Shown here piece by piece: positions 8,448-19,019 of a stretch of 64,000 nt of DNA. Under the pieces are notes generated by a model. It saw nothing but the letters and a program-made list of their open reading frames with translations, was not told where the DNA came from and made no database searches. Origin of the DNA: Nocardioides exalbidus (GTDB lineage Bacteria; Actinomycetota; Actinomycetes; Propionibacteriales; Nocardioidaceae); NCBI RefSeq assembly GCF_900105585.1, contig NZ_FNRT01000002.1:2418001-2482000 (forward strand). The letters are read 5' to 3'. Both the position numbers and the translations under genes were made by a program. How positions within the stretch are numbered: the stretch's first letter is position 1; every line of letters starts with the position of its first letter.

Positions 8448-9680
8448 TCAGGTCCCGGCCTGGCTCGCGGCGAACTTGATCGGGACGACGCCGGGATCGA
8501 CCCCCGAGAGGTCCACGTCGACGCGCTCGACGGTGCCGTCCAGCCCGAGGCGTACGACGAACTGGTCACTGCCGCTGACCAGCGTCGCGAGCATCGACCC
8601 GTCGTCCTCCCAGGCGACCTCGTGGATCCCGCGGATGCCGAGGCGGGGGCCGACGAGGTCGAAGTCGATGACCTCCTCGCCCGTGGCCGCGTCGAGGATC
8701 GCGAGCGTGGGAGAGCCGTCGCCGGTCAGGTAGTTGGCGAAGCCGACCACGTAGGCGCCGTCGGGGCTGAAGGAGACCAGGGTGTGCTCGCAGGTGCTCC
8801 AGAGCGGCTCCCCGGTGCGGGCGCGGGCGTCGACGACGGCCGAGCACGACGAGTTGTCGGCCTTCACGCGCGTGACCCCGGCCGCCATCCCGGTCGCTGC
8901 GGAGGCGGCCCACGGGCGCACGACCCCGGGAAGGTCCGAGGCGCCGGAACCGTCCACGACGAACGTCGACAGCGAGTAGTCGACGGGATCGGTGCGGCTG
9001 GCGAGCACCTCGGTGTCGGACACGAAGCCCACGGTCGTCACCCGGGCGTCCTCCGGGGCCGGCGGCAGCTCGGTGCGCCGGTCCTCCCGGCTGCCGTCGG
9101 CGGCGCGGTCGACGACGACCCAGCGGGATCCGTCGTACTCCGCCCAGGCGATGCGCGACTCGTCGGCCGAGACCGTCAGACCGGTCGTGGGACGCCCGTC
9201 GCCGTCGACCGGCTGGAAGTCGGCGTCGAGGACCTGCACCGTCTGGTCGCCCTCCACGTTGACCGTCGCGATCCAGCGGTCGCCGTAGGGCACCAGCGAG
9301 TCGTACGCCTCGGGCAGGGGGATCGACTCGTCACCGTCCACGTACGTCGGCTCGACGACGTTGATCATCGGCACTCCCGGGCCTCCCTCGACGGGGGCGC
9401 TGCGGGCGTCCACGCGGATGGTGCCGCTGGCGACGGCGGGCGGTGGCTGGGGTGCGGGAGGCACGTCGCTGCGCTGGGCGGAGCCGACCATCGTGACGCC
9501 GACGGGGACCGCGATCGCCAGCACTGCCGCGACGCTGGCGACCACGGTCGCGGTGCGCCGGCGCTGGATCCGGCGGGCGCGGGTGCGGACGTCGGTGACG
9601 TCGAAGGGGGCACGCTGGACGCCGTCGGCCCGGCGGTGCAGCGCGTCGTGGACCTGGTCCTCGAGGGGAGTCTCGTTCAT
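8448..9680 (-). CDS. Single-pass membrane protein with propeller-like domain; putative anti-sigma partner
   Basis: A 410-residue protein. The first ~42 residues are cytoplasmic and charged ([12 protein letters not shown] before the membrane), a TM segment spans about 43-65, and the outer part has repeats resembling WD40/TolB propeller blades ([45 protein letters not shown]). Its ATG overlaps the stop of the sigma factor gene (ATGA). That coupling suggests it regulates the sigma factor, but the zinc-type HxxxCxxC anti-sigma motif is absent, so the role is inferred from context. The reading frame open upstream of 9680 is a shadow of the sigma gene. Confidence 0.82.
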   Translation of the reverse strand: MNETPLEDQVHDALHRRADGVQRAPFDVTDVRTRARRIQRRRTATVVASVAAVLAIAVPVGVTMVGSAQRSDVPPAPQPPPAVASGTIRVDARSAPVEGGPGVPMINVVEPTYVDGDESIPLPEAYDSLVPYGDRWIATVNVEGDQTVQVLDADFQPVDGDGRPTTGLTVSADESRIAWAEYDGSRWVVVDRAADGSREDRRTELPPAPEDARVTTVGFVSDTEVLASRTDPVDYSLSTFVVDGSGASDLPGVVRPWAASAATGMAAGVTRVKADNSSCSAVVDARARTGEPLWSTCEHTLVSFSPDGAYVVGFANYLTGDGSPTLAILDAATGEEVIDFDLVGPRLGIRGIHEVAWEDDGSMLATLVSGSDQFVVRLGLDGTVERVDVDLSGVDPGVVPIKFAASQAGT

Positions 9681-10270
9681 CGTGCGTCTCCGGACTCGTG
9701 GGGGTTGAGGGAGTGGGGGGCGCGGGCACGCAGCGCAGCGAGGGCGCGGCTGGCCTGGGACTTCACCGTCCCGGGGGAGATGCCCAGGACGTCGGCGATC
9801 TCGGCCTCGCTGAGCTGCTCGTAGTAGCGCAGGACGATCACGGCACGCTGCTTGGGCGACAGGGTCTGGACGAACGACCACAGCACGCCGCCCATCCCGT
9901 CGTCGTACTCGTCGTGGACGCCGGTCTCGGGCATCGCCCCCGTGGTCGGGTCGGTGGCGTGCTCGCGACGCTTCCAGGCGCGACGCCACAGGGAGTTGTT
10001 CTCGTTGACCATCACGCGACGGACGTAGCCGTCGAGCGCCTGCGGGTCGCGGATCCTGTCCCACGAGAGGTAGAGCTTCGCGAAGGCGTTCTGGAGCAGG
10101 TCCTCGGCGCCGGCGTGGTCGCCGGCGAGGAGGTACGCCGTCCGGTAGAGGGCAGGCTGGCGCGCCGACATGTACGCCGAGAAGTCGGCGTCCTTGTCCG
10201 TCTGCCTGTCCGTCTGCCCGTCCGCGCGTGCCACGTCGTGACCCTGTCCTGTTCCGTCGATGAGTGCCAT
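9677..10270 (-). CDS. SigE-family ECF RNA polymerase sigma factor
   Basis: A 197-residue sigma-70 factor with region 2 ([31 protein letters not shown] split across ~35-65, then KLYLSWDRI) and region 4 ([19 protein letters not shown]...[15 protein letters not shown]). The start is the ATG at 10270, 10 nt after GGGAGGTG. The N-terminus carries a short repeated TDRQTD stretch. It overlaps the membrane protein gene downstream, the classic arrangement for an ECF factor and its regulator. A candidate promoter for its own regulon lies upstream. Confidence 0.92.
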   Translation of the reverse strand: MALIDGTGQGHDVARADGQTDRQTDKDADFSAYMSARQPALYRTAYLLAGDHAGAEDLLQNAFAKLYLSWDRIRDPQALDGYVRRVMVNENNSLWRRAWKRREHATDPTTGAMPETGVHDEYDDGMGGVLWSFVQTLSPKQRAVIVLRYYEQLSEAEIADVLGISPGTVKSQASRALAALRARAPHSLNPHESGDAR

Positions 10271-10340
10271 GCCCACGATCCACCTCCCTTCGGCTCGTCG
10301 GCCGCTGGTGAGCGGCTTCTGCGGTGGCGTGTCGGGATGA

Positions 10341-10366
10341 GGACGCGGCCGGGTCGACGGGGGTTG
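10341..10366 (-). promoter_or_regulatory. Candidate ECF-type autoregulatory promoter
   Basis: On the minus strand CAACC (10362-10366) is followed by exactly 16 nt and then CGTCC (10341-10345). The -35 AAC and -10 CGTC elements at 16-17 nt are the usual ECF promoter layout. The box is about 70 nt upstream of the sigma factor ATG. Inferred from pattern only. Confidence 0.45.
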
Positions 10367-10432
10367 CATCTGTTTGGGAGGCTCGTCGCGACTCCGCGGT
10401 TCGCGGGGCCAGTCGTCGTACAGGAGGCATCG

Positions 10433-11551
10433 ATGCAGCAGGTCAAGGCCGTGGTCGCTCTCAAGAAGGGCGAGCCGGTGCAGCTCACCACGATCAACGT
10501 CCCGGACCCCGGTCCGGGGGAGGCGGTGGTGAAGGTCCAGGCCTGCGGCGTGTGCCACACCGACCTGCACTACCGCGAGGGCGGGATCAACGACGAGTTC
10601 CCGTTCCTGCTCGGGCACGAGGCGGCCGGCGTCGTGGAGAGCGTGGGTGCGGACGTCACCGGGCTCGAGCCGGGCGACTTCGTGGTGCTGAACTGGCGAG
10701 CGGTGTGCGGCAGCTGCCGGGCGTGCGACCGGGGTGAGCCGTGGTACTGCTTCGCGACCCACAACGCGACCCAGAAGATGACGCTCGCCGAGGGCGAGCT
10801 GGCCGGCACGGAGCTCTCGCCGGCACTCGGGATCGGCGCCTTCGCCGAGAAGACCCTGGTCGCGGCGGGCCAGTGCACGAAGGTCGACCCGTCGGCCCGC
10901 GCCGCCGCCGTCGGCCTGCTCGGCTGTGGCGTGATGGCCGGCCTCGGTGCCGCGATCAACACAGGCAACGTGGGCCGTGGCTCGACGGTCGCGGTGATCG
11001 GCTGTGGCGGCGTGGGTGCCGCCGCGATCGCCGGTGCTGCGCTCGCGGGGGCGGCGAAGATCATCGCCGTCGACATCGACGACCGGAAGCTGGAGAACGC
11101 GCGCAAGCTCGGCGCCACGCACACGGTCAACTCCTCCGAGGTGGACGCCGTCGAGGCGATCCGGTCGCTGACCCCGCCGCCGGACGGCACGGGCCACGAG
11201 GGCGGCGCCGACGTCGTGATCGACGCGGTCGGTCGCCCCGAGACCTGGAAGCAGGCGTTCTACGCGCGCGACCTCGCCGGCACCGTCGTGCTCGTCGGCG
11301 TCCCGACGCCGGACATGAAGATCCCCGAGATCCCGCTGATCGACGTCTTCGGCCGCGGCGGGTCGCTCAAGTCGTCCTGGTACGGCGACTGCCTGCCCTC
11401 GCGCGACTTCCCGATGCTGGTCGACCTCTACCAGCAGGGTCGGCTCGACCTCGACGCCTTCGTGACCGAGGAGATCGGCATCGGCGACGTCGAGGCTGCG
11501 TTCTCGGCCATGCACGACGGCAACGTGCTGCGCTCGGTCGTGGTCCTGTGA
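10433..11551 (+). CDS. mscR: S-(hydroxymethyl)mycothiol dehydrogenase
   Basis: A 372-residue zinc-dependent class III alcohol dehydrogenase that oxidises the formaldehyde-mycothiol adduct with NAD+ in the cytosol. Catalytic-zinc ligands are in ACGVCHTD and GHEAAG, structural-zinc cysteines in [15 protein letters not shown], and the Rossmann loop is GCGGVGAAA. The C-terminal [14 protein letters not shown] segment is typical of the mycothiol-dependent subgroup. The ATG at 10433 follows AGGAGG; the longer open frame upstream is non-coding. Its stop overlaps the GTG of the MBL gene, as for Rv2259-Rv2260 in mycobacteria. Confidence 0.92.
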   Translation: MQQVKAVVALKKGEPVQLTTINVPDPGPGEAVVKVQACGVCHTDLHYREGGINDEFPFLLGHEAAGVVESVGADVTGLEPGDFVVLNWRAVCGSCRACDRGEPWYCFATHNATQKMTLAEGELAGTELSPALGIGAFAEKTLVAAGQCTKVDPSARAAAVGLLGCGVMAGLGAAINTGNVGRGSTVAVIGCGGVGAAAIAGAALAGAAKIIAVDIDDRKLENARKLGATHTVNSSEVDAVEAIRSLTPPPDGTGHEGGADVVIDAVGRPETWKQAFYARDLAGTVVLVGVPTPDMKIPEIPLIDVFGRGGSLKSSWYGDCLPSRDFPMLVDLYQQGRLDLDAFVTEEIGIGDVEAAFSAMHDGNVLRSVVVL

Positions 11552-12168
11552 CCGCGCGGGTCGACCACGCGGTCGTCTCGGGGACCTTCAGCCTCGACGG
11601 GGAGACCCACCAGGTCGACAACAACGTCTGGGTGATCGGCGACGACGAGCAGTGCCTCGTCATCGACGCCCCGCACGACGTCGACGCGATCCTGCAGGTC
11701 GTCGCCGGCCGGACGGTGAAGGCGATCGTGTGCACCCACGCCCACGACGACCACGTCCGCGTCGCGCCGGCGCTGCGGGTCGCGACCGGTGCCCCGATCC
11801 TGCTTCACCCCGACGACCGGCCGCTGTGGGAGCTGACCCACGGTGGCGACGAGCCGGGTGCCGAGCTGTGGGACGTCGACCTCTCCGAAGGCCTGACCCT
11901 CACCATCGGTGGGGCGGCCGTGCAGGTGATCCACACGCCCGGCCACGCGCCGGGTGCGGTATGCCTCTACGTCCACGACCTCGGCTGCGTCTTCACCGGC
12001 GACACCCTGTTCGAGGGCGGTCCGGGTGCCACGGGTCGGTCCTACAGCGACGCCGACCTGATCAAGGACTCGATCCGCGCGCGGCTCTTCGAGCTGCCGG
12101 ACGACACGGTGGTCCACACCGGGCACGGCCCCGACACCACGATCGGGGCCGAGAAGGCCAACGTCTGA
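11548..12168 (+). CDS. MBL-fold metallo-hydrolase linked to mycothiol detoxification
   Basis: A 206-residue metallo-beta-lactamase-fold hydrolase with the metal motif THAHDDH, a second-site His in HTPGHAPG, the bridging Asp in FTGDTLF and a final HTGHGPDT. This is the glyoxalase II-like layout. Translationally coupled to mscR (GTGA). By analogy with glutathione systems it may hydrolyse S-formyl- or other acyl-mycothiol thioesters, but that step is inferred from context. Confidence 0.9.
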   Translation: MTARVDHAVVSGTFSLDGETHQVDNNVWVIGDDEQCLVIDAPHDVDAILQVVAGRTVKAIVCTHAHDDHVRVAPALRVATGAPILLHPDDRPLWELTHGGDEPGAELWDVDLSEGLTLTIGGAAVQVIHTPGHAPGAVCLYVHDLGCVFTGDTLFEGGPGATGRSYSDADLIKDSIRARLFELPDDTVVHTGHGPDTTIGAEKANV

Positions 12169-12231
12169 GGGCTGCTCGTCCCACACCAGCTCCTCCCGCT
12201 CCGGCTCCTCCCACGCCGGCGGTCCGCACCG

Positions 12232-12894
12232 TCATGCGGCCCGCCGGCGTCGGCGTTCCTCCCTCACCTCGTCGAGGTGGATCGCCTCCGCCAGGTTCTG
12301 CTGGTCGCTCGCGTGGTCGACCGGGACGCCGTGGACGCTGCGCAGGATCCGCTTCCACCTCGTGAGGTGATACCTCACGGCCGGGGCCTCCCTCCGGCGC
12401 GAGAGCTCCGACCAGCGCGGCCAGCTCCCGTCGGACAGGGAGTCCCGCGGCGCCCACCACCCGGTCACCTTCGGGTCGGCGTGTGCGGGGAAGCGCCGCC
12501 CGGCGCGGTCGCGCGCACCGTCGTCCCGCATCGGCTCGACCTCCTGGCCGGAGTCCTCGTGATGGAACTCCGCGACCACCTTCGCCATCCGGAGCAGCCG
12601 CATCAGCACGGCCGCCCGCGGGCTCGTCCGCCCGGTCTCCCAGCGCGCGACCACCGACTGGGACACGCCGATGAGCGCGGCCAGGCCACGTTGCGAGACA
12701 TCCAGGATCCTCCTGACCCGGCGCACGAGTCCAGGGATCTCCCCGTCGAAGGGTCCGAGCAACCACCACTCGACCTCCTCGGTGGTCCAGCCCTCCATCC
12801 GCTCCCAGTCGAGCGTCGTGTCCTCCTCCAGCCCGGTGCCCGGCCCGGTCCGGAGCCGCGTCGTCGCCGGCCCCCGCATCGCTACTGTCGACAT
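12232..12894 (-). CDS. XRE-family HTH transcriptional regulator
   Basis: A 220-residue protein with an N-terminal extension, then an XRE HTH at about residues 55-105 (LVRRVRRILDVSQRGLAAL, GVSQSVVARWETGR). The C-terminal half has WWAPRD, SWPRWSEL and YHLTRWKRILR segments that I do not recognise; it may bind a ligand or a partner. The start is uncertain: ATGs at codons 1, 6 and 33 are all possible and none has a strong ribosome binding site. Two perfect palindromes lie 221 and 287 nt upstream of its start and could be operators. Confidence 0.8.
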   Translation of the reverse strand: MSTVAMRGPATTRLRTGPGTGLEEDTTLDWERMEGWTTEEVEWWLLGPFDGEIPGLVRRVRRILDVSQRGLAALIGVSQSVVARWETGRTSPRAAVLMRLLRMAKVVAEFHHEDSGQEVEPMRDDGARDRAGRRFPAHADPKVTGWWAPRDSLSDGSWPRWSELSRRREAPAVRYHLTRWKRILRSVHGVPVDHASDQQNLAEAIHLDEVREERRRRRAA

Positions 12895-13114
12895 GCCTCG
12901 CCTGCTCTCGTCCTGCTCTCGTCCGGCACGGCCCTGGTCGGCTCGTGCGCTGTGCTCCGATCACACGACGGGGCACCGACAAGACAGGGGTCGTCCTCCA
13001 CAGCCGGGGCTCGTCCACAGGCTGGGGGCGCCGAAGTGGCCCGCGGGGCGTCGAGCCGTACAGATGTTGAGGCCATCACCCCGCTCGCTCGCCAGCACGC
13101 CCCTCGCCGCACTC

Positions 13115-13143
13115 GGACCTGAGTCGCCAGGAGACTCAGGTCC
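13115..13143. repeat. Palindromic element, copy 1
   Basis: Perfect 11-bp arms GGACCTGAGTC and GACTCAGGTCC around a 7-nt spacer (gccagga). Same arms and spacer length as the element at 13181-13207, 66 nt downstream. It lies between divergent genes, so it is not a normal terminator; an operator or a dispersed repeat is more likely. Confidence 0.7.
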
Positions 13144-13180
13144 CAGCGCGGCGCGGAGCGGGTCTGAGGCACGTTGGCAC

Positions 13181-13207
13181 GACCTGAGTCTCCGAGGGAC
13201 TCAGGTC
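13181..13207. repeat. Palindromic element, copy 2
   Basis: Perfect 10-bp arms GACCTGAGTC and GACTCAGGTC around a 7-nt spacer (tccgagg). The flanking base pair present in copy 1 is lost on the left. Confidence 0.7.
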
Positions 13208-13249
13208 CGAGCGCCCGGTAATTGGTGAGTGCGCGGGGCGTGGGCGTCC

Positions 13250-13255
13250 TAGGCT
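13250..13255 (+). promoter_or_regulatory. Predicted -10 of leaderless GNAT gene
   Basis: TAGGCT followed by 6 nt and the ATG at 13262, with no ribosome binding site between. Confidence 0.5.
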
Positions 13256-13261
13256 CGGCGC

Positions 13262-13716
13262 ATGACTGACGTGTTCGTGCCGGAGGAGTTCGAGGGCCCG
13301 CGAGAGCTCACCGGGGACGGGTTCAGGCTGGAGCCGCTCGGGCCGCAGCACAACGACTCCGACCTCGCTGCCTGGACGTCGAGCATCCACCACATCCGCG
13401 GGACGACCGGGTTCGAGAAGTGGAGCTGGCCGCCGCTCGACGGCATGAGCGCCGAGGACAACCTGGCCGACCTGACCCGCCACGCGCAGGACTTCGTCGA
13501 CCGCACCGGCTTCACCTTCACCGTGCTCGACCCGACGACGGACGAGGTCATCGGCTGCGTCTAGTCTACCCGAGCAAGGAGCCCGACCACGACGCGCAGG
13601 TGCGGTCCTGGGTGCGCGCCGACCGGGCGGAGCTCGACGTGCCGCTCGCCGACGCGGTGGCCGACTGGCTGGCGGCCGCGTGGCCGTGGGAGCGGGTCGA
13701 CCGCCACGGGCGCTGA
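13262..13716 (+). pseudogene. GNAT-type acetyltransferase gene with a -1 frameshift
   Basis: The first frame encodes 100 residues (MTDVFVPEEF ... DEVIGCV) and stops at a TAG at 13562-13564. The neighbouring frame then continues in family-like sequence (YPSKEPDHDAQVRSWV ... AAAWPWERVDRHGR) to 13716. At the break the DNA reads GTCTAGTCTAC; adding one base to give GTC TAC GTC TAC joins the frames and restores a ~151-residue protein of the short RimJ/RimL-like GNAT type. The deletion falls inside a repeated GTCTAC unit. It could be a real mutation or a sequencing error. There is no slippery heptamer, so programmed frameshifting is unlikely. Confidence 0.8.
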
Positions 13717-13752
13717 CGTGTGGCTGTCACCGGGCCGTGCCACCATGACCCG

Positions 13753-15546
13753 ATGCCCCCCACCACGACCCGGCTGACGGCGCTGCTCGCCACCGCCGCC
13801 CTCGTCGTGACCCTGGCGGCGTGCGACGGCGGTGCCGGCAGTGAGTCCGACGCGTCGCCCGCGAGCGACGCCGCGAGTCCCGCCAGCGCACAGGAGGCGC
13901 CGAGGACGCCGTCGGAGGAGCTCGGGCTCACCGAGGGGTGGGGGCCCGACCGTGCCGAGCTCGACCGGGCGGCCCGGATCGTCGCGAGGATGCGGCTCCC
14001 CGACCTCGCCGGGCAGGTGATCGTCGCGGACTGGAGCGGCACGTCGGCACCCGTGAGGATGGTGCGCGACCTGCACCTCGGCGGCGTGATCGCCTTCGAC
14101 TCCAACGTCGTCTCGGCCCGGCAGATCAAGGCCGTGAACACCGCGCTGACCCGCCAGGTGCGGCGGAAGTACCCGCTCTTCCTCGGCGTCGACCAGGAAG
14201 GCGGCGTGGTCGAGCGGCTCCGCCGCGCGGCGACCCGGTTCCCCGCCTTCATGAGCGCCGGGGCAGCCGGTGATCCGGCGCTGACGCAGCAGGCCTATGC
14301 CGCCAGCGGGGGAGAGCTGCGGGGGCTCGGCTTCACCGTCGACTTCGCCCCCGACGCCGACGTCACCTCCGGACCGGGGGACCCCACGATCGGGTCCCGC
14401 TCGGCGTCGTCGCGACCGACGACCGTGGCCGGGCAGGTGGTGGCGGCCGCGAACGGCTTCAGCGGGGCGGGCGTGCTGCCGGTCATCAAGCACTTCCCGG
14501 GCCACGGCTCGGTGCCGGCCGACAGCCACCTCACCCTCCCCGTCCAGACCAAGTCCGTGAAGGAGCTCGAGGCGACGGACCTGGTGCCGTTCCGCAGCGC
14601 CGTCGAGGCCGGGCTCCCGGCCGTCATGGTCGGCCACCTCGACGTGCGCGCGGTGGACCCGCGGGTGCCCTCGTCGCTGTCGAGGAAGGTGACGACCGGG
14701 CTGCTGCGCGACGGGCTCGGTTTCCACGGCCTGGTGGTCACCGACTCGCTCGAGATGACAGGCGTGACGAAGGGCCGTGACGCCGGTCGGATAGCCGTGC
14801 AGGCCATGCGCGCAGGCGCCGACGTGCTCCTGATGCCGGCGTCGCCGGCCCTCGCCCGCACCGCGCTCGTGAAGGCCGTGCGATCGGGCACGCTGACCCG
14901 CAAGCGCCTCGAGCAGTCGGCGGCCCGGCAGATCGCCCTGCTCACCCATCTCGTCGGCGCCCCGGGCACGCCGGTCGGCGAGGCCCGCGCGGCCTCGCGG
15001 GCCCTGTCGGCGGCCGCGATCACCGTCACCGACGGCGCGTGCAACGGGCGGCTGGTCGAGGACGCCGTCCACGCCTACGGCGACTCCGGCGCGGTCGGCA
15101 CCTTCGCGACCGCGGCTCGCGAGGCCGGGTTGACGGTCCTCCTGCGCCGATCGACCCCGCCGGGGCTGGCCACCGCCGCGCCCAGGCCGGAGCGGAGGAA
15201 GCACGAGGGCAGGAAGCACTTCAAGGCGCGGACGAAGGCGTGGCGGAGGGCCGAGGCGCGGCGTGAGGTCCGGCTCGGCCGCTGGACCGCGCGCGAGGAC
15301 GCCCGCGTCGCCGCGGGGACCCAGATCGGCTTCTCCGGCTACCACGACGCCCCGGTCGACGGCACCATCGCCGTCGCGACCGACACCCCGTGGGTGCTCG
15401 GCAGGGTCGGCGCCCCGACGCGGATCGCGACCTACGGCGACACTCCCGCCGCGATGCAGGCGCTCGTCGAGGTCCTGCTCGGGCGGGCGACGGCGCCGGG
15501 CCACCTCCCGGTCGAGGTGGCCGGGGTGTCGCGCGACGGGTGCTAG
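13753..15546 (+). CDS. GH3 glycoside hydrolase lipoprotein (NagZ-like)
   Basis: A 597-residue family 3 glycosidase, probably a beta-N-acetylhexosaminidase acting on cell-wall sugars outside the membrane. The signal peptide LTALLATAALVVTLAAC carries a lipobox. The TIM barrel has GVDQEGG, the KHFPGHG motif followed by ADSH, and VVTDSLEM with the likely nucleophile Asp. The C-terminal domain contains a strongly basic insertion (about residues 475-515, ERRKHEGRKHFKARTK and onward) that is unusual for an exported enzyme. The ATG at 13753 gives a normal signal peptide; a GTG at 13720 is less likely. The stop shares CTAG with the convergent methyltransferase gene. Confidence 0.9.
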   Translation: MPPTTTRLTALLATAALVVTLAACDGGAGSESDASPASDAASPASAQEAPRTPSEELGLTEGWGPDRAELDRAARIVARMRLPDLAGQVIVADWSGTSAPVRMVRDLHLGGVIAFDSNVVSARQIKAVNTALTRQVRRKYPLFLGVDQEGGVVERLRRAATRFPAFMSAGAAGDPALTQQAYAASGGELRGLGFTVDFAPDADVTSGPGDPTIGSRSASSRPTTVAGQVVAAANGFSGAGVLPVIKHFPGHGSVPADSHLTLPVQTKSVKELEATDLVPFRSAVEAGLPAVMVGHLDVRAVDPRVPSSLSRKVTTGLLRDGLGFHGLVVTDSLEMTGVTKGRDAGRIAVQAMRAGADVLLMPASPALARTALVKAVRSGTLTRKRLEQSAARQIALLTHLVGAPGTPVGEARAASRALSAAAITVTDGACNGRLVEDAVHAYGDSGAVGTFATAAREAGLTVLLRRSTPPGLATAAPRPERRKHEGRKHFKARTKAWRRAEARREVRLGRWTAREDARVAAGTQIGFSGYHDAPVDGTIAVATDTPWVLGRVGAPTRIATYGDTPAAMQALVEVLLGRATAPGHLPVEVAGVSRDGC

Positions 15547-16733
15547 AAGGGCTCGACCAGCAACGCCGTGCCCTGCCCCGACACGCGGGTGAGCACGAGG
15601 GTCGCCTCGTTGTCGCCCTTGAGCGCGAGCCGCTTGCGCAGCTCCTCGGGCACCACCTGCACTCCGCGCTTCTTGATCGCCAGCCGGCCGATCCCGCGCT
15701 CGTGGAGCGCCGCCCTCAGCTGCTTCTCCCGGTAGGGGAGGTGCTCGACGACGCGGTAGCCGCGCGCGAACGGGGTACGGAACGACTCGTCGCTGGTGAC
15801 GTAGGCGATGTGCTCGTCGACGAGGCCGCCGTTGACCCCGGCGGCGACGGCGGTGACCAGGCCGGCCCGGATCACCGCCCCGTCGGGCTCGTAGAGGAAG
15901 GAGCCCACGTCGCGGACGTGCACGCCGCCCTCGCCCAGCGCCGGAGCGTCCTCGTCGGTCAGCGTCGCGAGCCCGCCCTCGCCGATGACGGTGGCCCGAC
16001 GGTCAGTCGTCGAGAGGCCGGGCGACCAGATGACCGCCTCCTTGACGTCGCCGCCGTCGCTGACCCACTCGGCCTCGGCGCCCGCCGGAACGAGGTCGTG
16101 GCCGATGCCCGGCGCCACCTTGACCAGCGCGCGCCGGGTGAGCAGGTCGAGCACCCACGGCCACGGCGGGGTCCAGCCCTCGACATCGAAGACCCGCCCG
16201 CGTCCTCCGCGTCGGGCCGGGTCGGCGAAGGCGGCGCCGAAGCCGCTCGGGTCGATCGTGGTCGCGTCACCGACCTGGACGGCTCCCGCCAGGCCGAGCG
16301 CCTCGAGGTTGGCCGCGGCCATCGCGACCCGCACCGGGTCCTGGTCGATGCCGGCGGCGACGAGGCCGGCGCGCGCGAAGGCGAGGAGGTCGCCGCCGAT
16401 CCCGCAGCCGAGGTCGATCACGCTGCCTCCGGGGATCGCGGCCGCGAGCCGGGCCGCGCGGTGGTCGGCGACCCGGGCGCGGGTGGCCTGCTCGAGCGCG
16501 TCGGGGGTGAAGAACATCAGCCGCGCCGACTCGCCGAACTTGGCGACGGCCTTCTCGCGCAGCCGGACCTGCGTCGTGGCGGCCGCGGCCTTCTCGGCGT
16601 CGGGCTCGAGGCGGCGTACGACGCTCGCGACCCGCACCGGGTCCCGCGGGTGGTCGGCCCACGCCTGGGCGGCGTGGACCAGCAGCCGACCGCCCTCGGT
16701 CGTGCGCAGCCAGTCCAGCGTCCCGATCTCCAC
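15543..16733 (-). CDS. Class I SAM-dependent methyltransferase with THUMP-like domain
   Basis: A 396-residue protein. After an N-terminal helical region, the SAM fold starts with VIDLGCGIGGDLLAFA and continues with GIDQDPVRVAMA and FADPARRGGRGR, the catalytic-strand motif. The C-terminal part (LPYREKQLRAALHERGIGRLAIKKRG) is the THUMP-like segment of this actinobacterial family, which suggests an RNA substrate. The exact target is not known. It stands alone, converging on the GH3 gene with a shared CTAG stop, and is divergent from groES. Confidence 0.85.
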   Translation of the reverse strand: MEIGTLDWLRTTEGGRLLVHAAQAWADHPRDPVRVASVVRRLEPDAEKAAAATTQVRLREKAVAKFGESARLMFFTPDALEQATRARVADHRAARLAAAIPGGSVIDLGCGIGGDLLAFARAGLVAAGIDQDPVRVAMAAANLEALGLAGAVQVGDATTIDPSGFGAAFADPARRGGRGRVFDVEGWTPPWPWVLDLLTRRALVKVAPGIGHDLVPAGAEAEWVSDGGDVKEAVIWSPGLSTTDRRATVIGEGGLATLTDEDAPALGEGGVHVRDVGSFLYEPDGAVIRAGLVTAVAAGVNGGLVDEHIAYVTSDESFRTPFARGYRVVEHLPYREKQLRAALHERGIGRLAIKKRGVQVVPEELRKRLALKGDNEATLVLTRVSGQGTALLVEPF

Positions 16734-16770
16734 GGGGGCATCCTGTCAGGGTGCCCGCAACGGGCTCGGT

Positions 16771-16797
16771 CTGGCACTCGGTTGGGGTGAGTGCTAG
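16771..16797. promoter_or_regulatory. CIRCE element 1 (HrcA operator)
   Basis: CTGGCACTC-N9-GAGTGCTAG closely matches the CIRCE consensus TTAGCACTC-N9-GAGTGCTAA. Sited about 140-165 nt before groES. HrcA, not encoded here, would repress the operon outside heat shock. Confidence 0.93.
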
Positions 16798-16805
16798 CGT
16801 CTGTG

Positions 16806-16832
16806 CTGGCACTCTCACCCTGAGAATGCCAA
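16806..16832. promoter_or_regulatory. CIRCE element 2 (HrcA operator)
   Basis: CTGGCACTC-N9-GAATGCCAA has the same left arm as element 1 and a right arm with two mismatches to perfect symmetry. The copies are 35 nt apart. Paired CIRCE sites before groES are known in other actinobacteria. Confidence 0.88.
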
Positions 16833-16934
16833 TGCTCGCGAGCCTGGCACGACCCCCGCGACGGCGTGCCGCCCGGACCGCGAGCCCACGTCCCTGAAGT
16901 ACGTCTCTGCAGAGAAAGTGGAGGTTGATCCGAA

Positions 16935-17228
16935 GTGTCGGTCAACATCAAGCCCCTCGAGGACCGCATCGTCGTCCAGACGCTCGAAGCCGAGCAGACC
17001 ACCGCCTCCGGCCTGGTCATCCCGGACACGGCCAAGGAGAAGCCCCAGGAGGGCGAGGTCGTGGCGATCGGTCCCGGTCGCATCGACGACAACGGCAACC
17101 GCGTCCCGCTCGACGTCGCGGTCGGTGACAAGGTCATCTACAGCAAGTACGGCGGCACCGAGGTCAAGTACGCCGGCCAGGAGTACCTCATCCTGTCGGC
17201 CCGCGACATCCTCGCTGTCGTTTCCTGA
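16935..17228 (+). CDS. groS: Co-chaperonin GroES
   Basis: A 97-residue co-chaperonin that caps GroEL. The N-terminus [12 protein letters not shown], the mobile loop [19 protein letters not shown] and the roof segment are intact. It starts with GTG about 9 nt after GGAGG. Controlled by the double CIRCE upstream and followed 105 nt later by groEL, so they probably form a heat-shock operon. Confidence 0.98.
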   Translation: MSVNIKPLEDRIVVQTLEAEQTTASGLVIPDTAKEKPQEGEVVAIGPGRIDDNGNRVPLDVAVGDKVIYSKYGGTEVKYAGQEYLILSARDILAVVS

Positions 17229-17321
17229 TCTTCTTCGCCCGGTGCGTCATGGCCGACGGTTGCTCCGGCGACCACCGGCCATGACGCCCGGGCGAAACCC
17301 TTTCACCCAGAACTTTCCTAG

Positions 17322-18956
<1,635 letters not shown>

Positions 18957-18968
18957 CCGCAGCCGCTC

Positions 18969-19015
18969 CACCTGAGTCGCACCTGACTCGCACCTGAGTC
19001 GCCCAGAGACTCACC
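18969..19015. repeat. Tandem 11-mers related to the 13.1-kb palindromes
   Basis: Three tandem 11-mers, CACCTGAGTCG, CACCTGACTCG and CACCTGAGTCG (18969-19001), are followed by CCCAGAGACTCACC. The last unit and its tail repeat the ACCTGAGTC-N7-GACTCA core found at 13115 and 13181, with a shorter, imperfect arm. Confidence 0.65.
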
Positions 19016-19019
19016 AGCA

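Larger units (their letters stand above)
12895..13261. other. Gene-free region between divergent XRE and GNAT genes
   Basis: About 370 nt without a convincing gene. It holds a tandem CCTGCTCTCGT duplication next to the XRE start, two perfect palindromes (13115-13143 and 13181-13207) and the GNAT -10 box. Open frames across it are high-GC shadows. Confidence 0.7.

Noticed and set aside
13556..13570. Programmed ribosomal frameshift in the GNAT gene
   Set aside because: There is no slippery heptamer or strong downstream stem; a lost base in a GTCTAC repeat explains it better.
13720..13752. GTG at 13720 as the GH3 start
   Set aside because: It would put an unlikely 11-residue extension before an otherwise standard lipoprotein signal peptide that starts at the ATG at 13753.
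18969..19001. Tandem CACCTGAGTCG units as a CRISPR array
   Set aside because: Units are 11 nt, directly adjacent, without spacers, and no cas genes are present.
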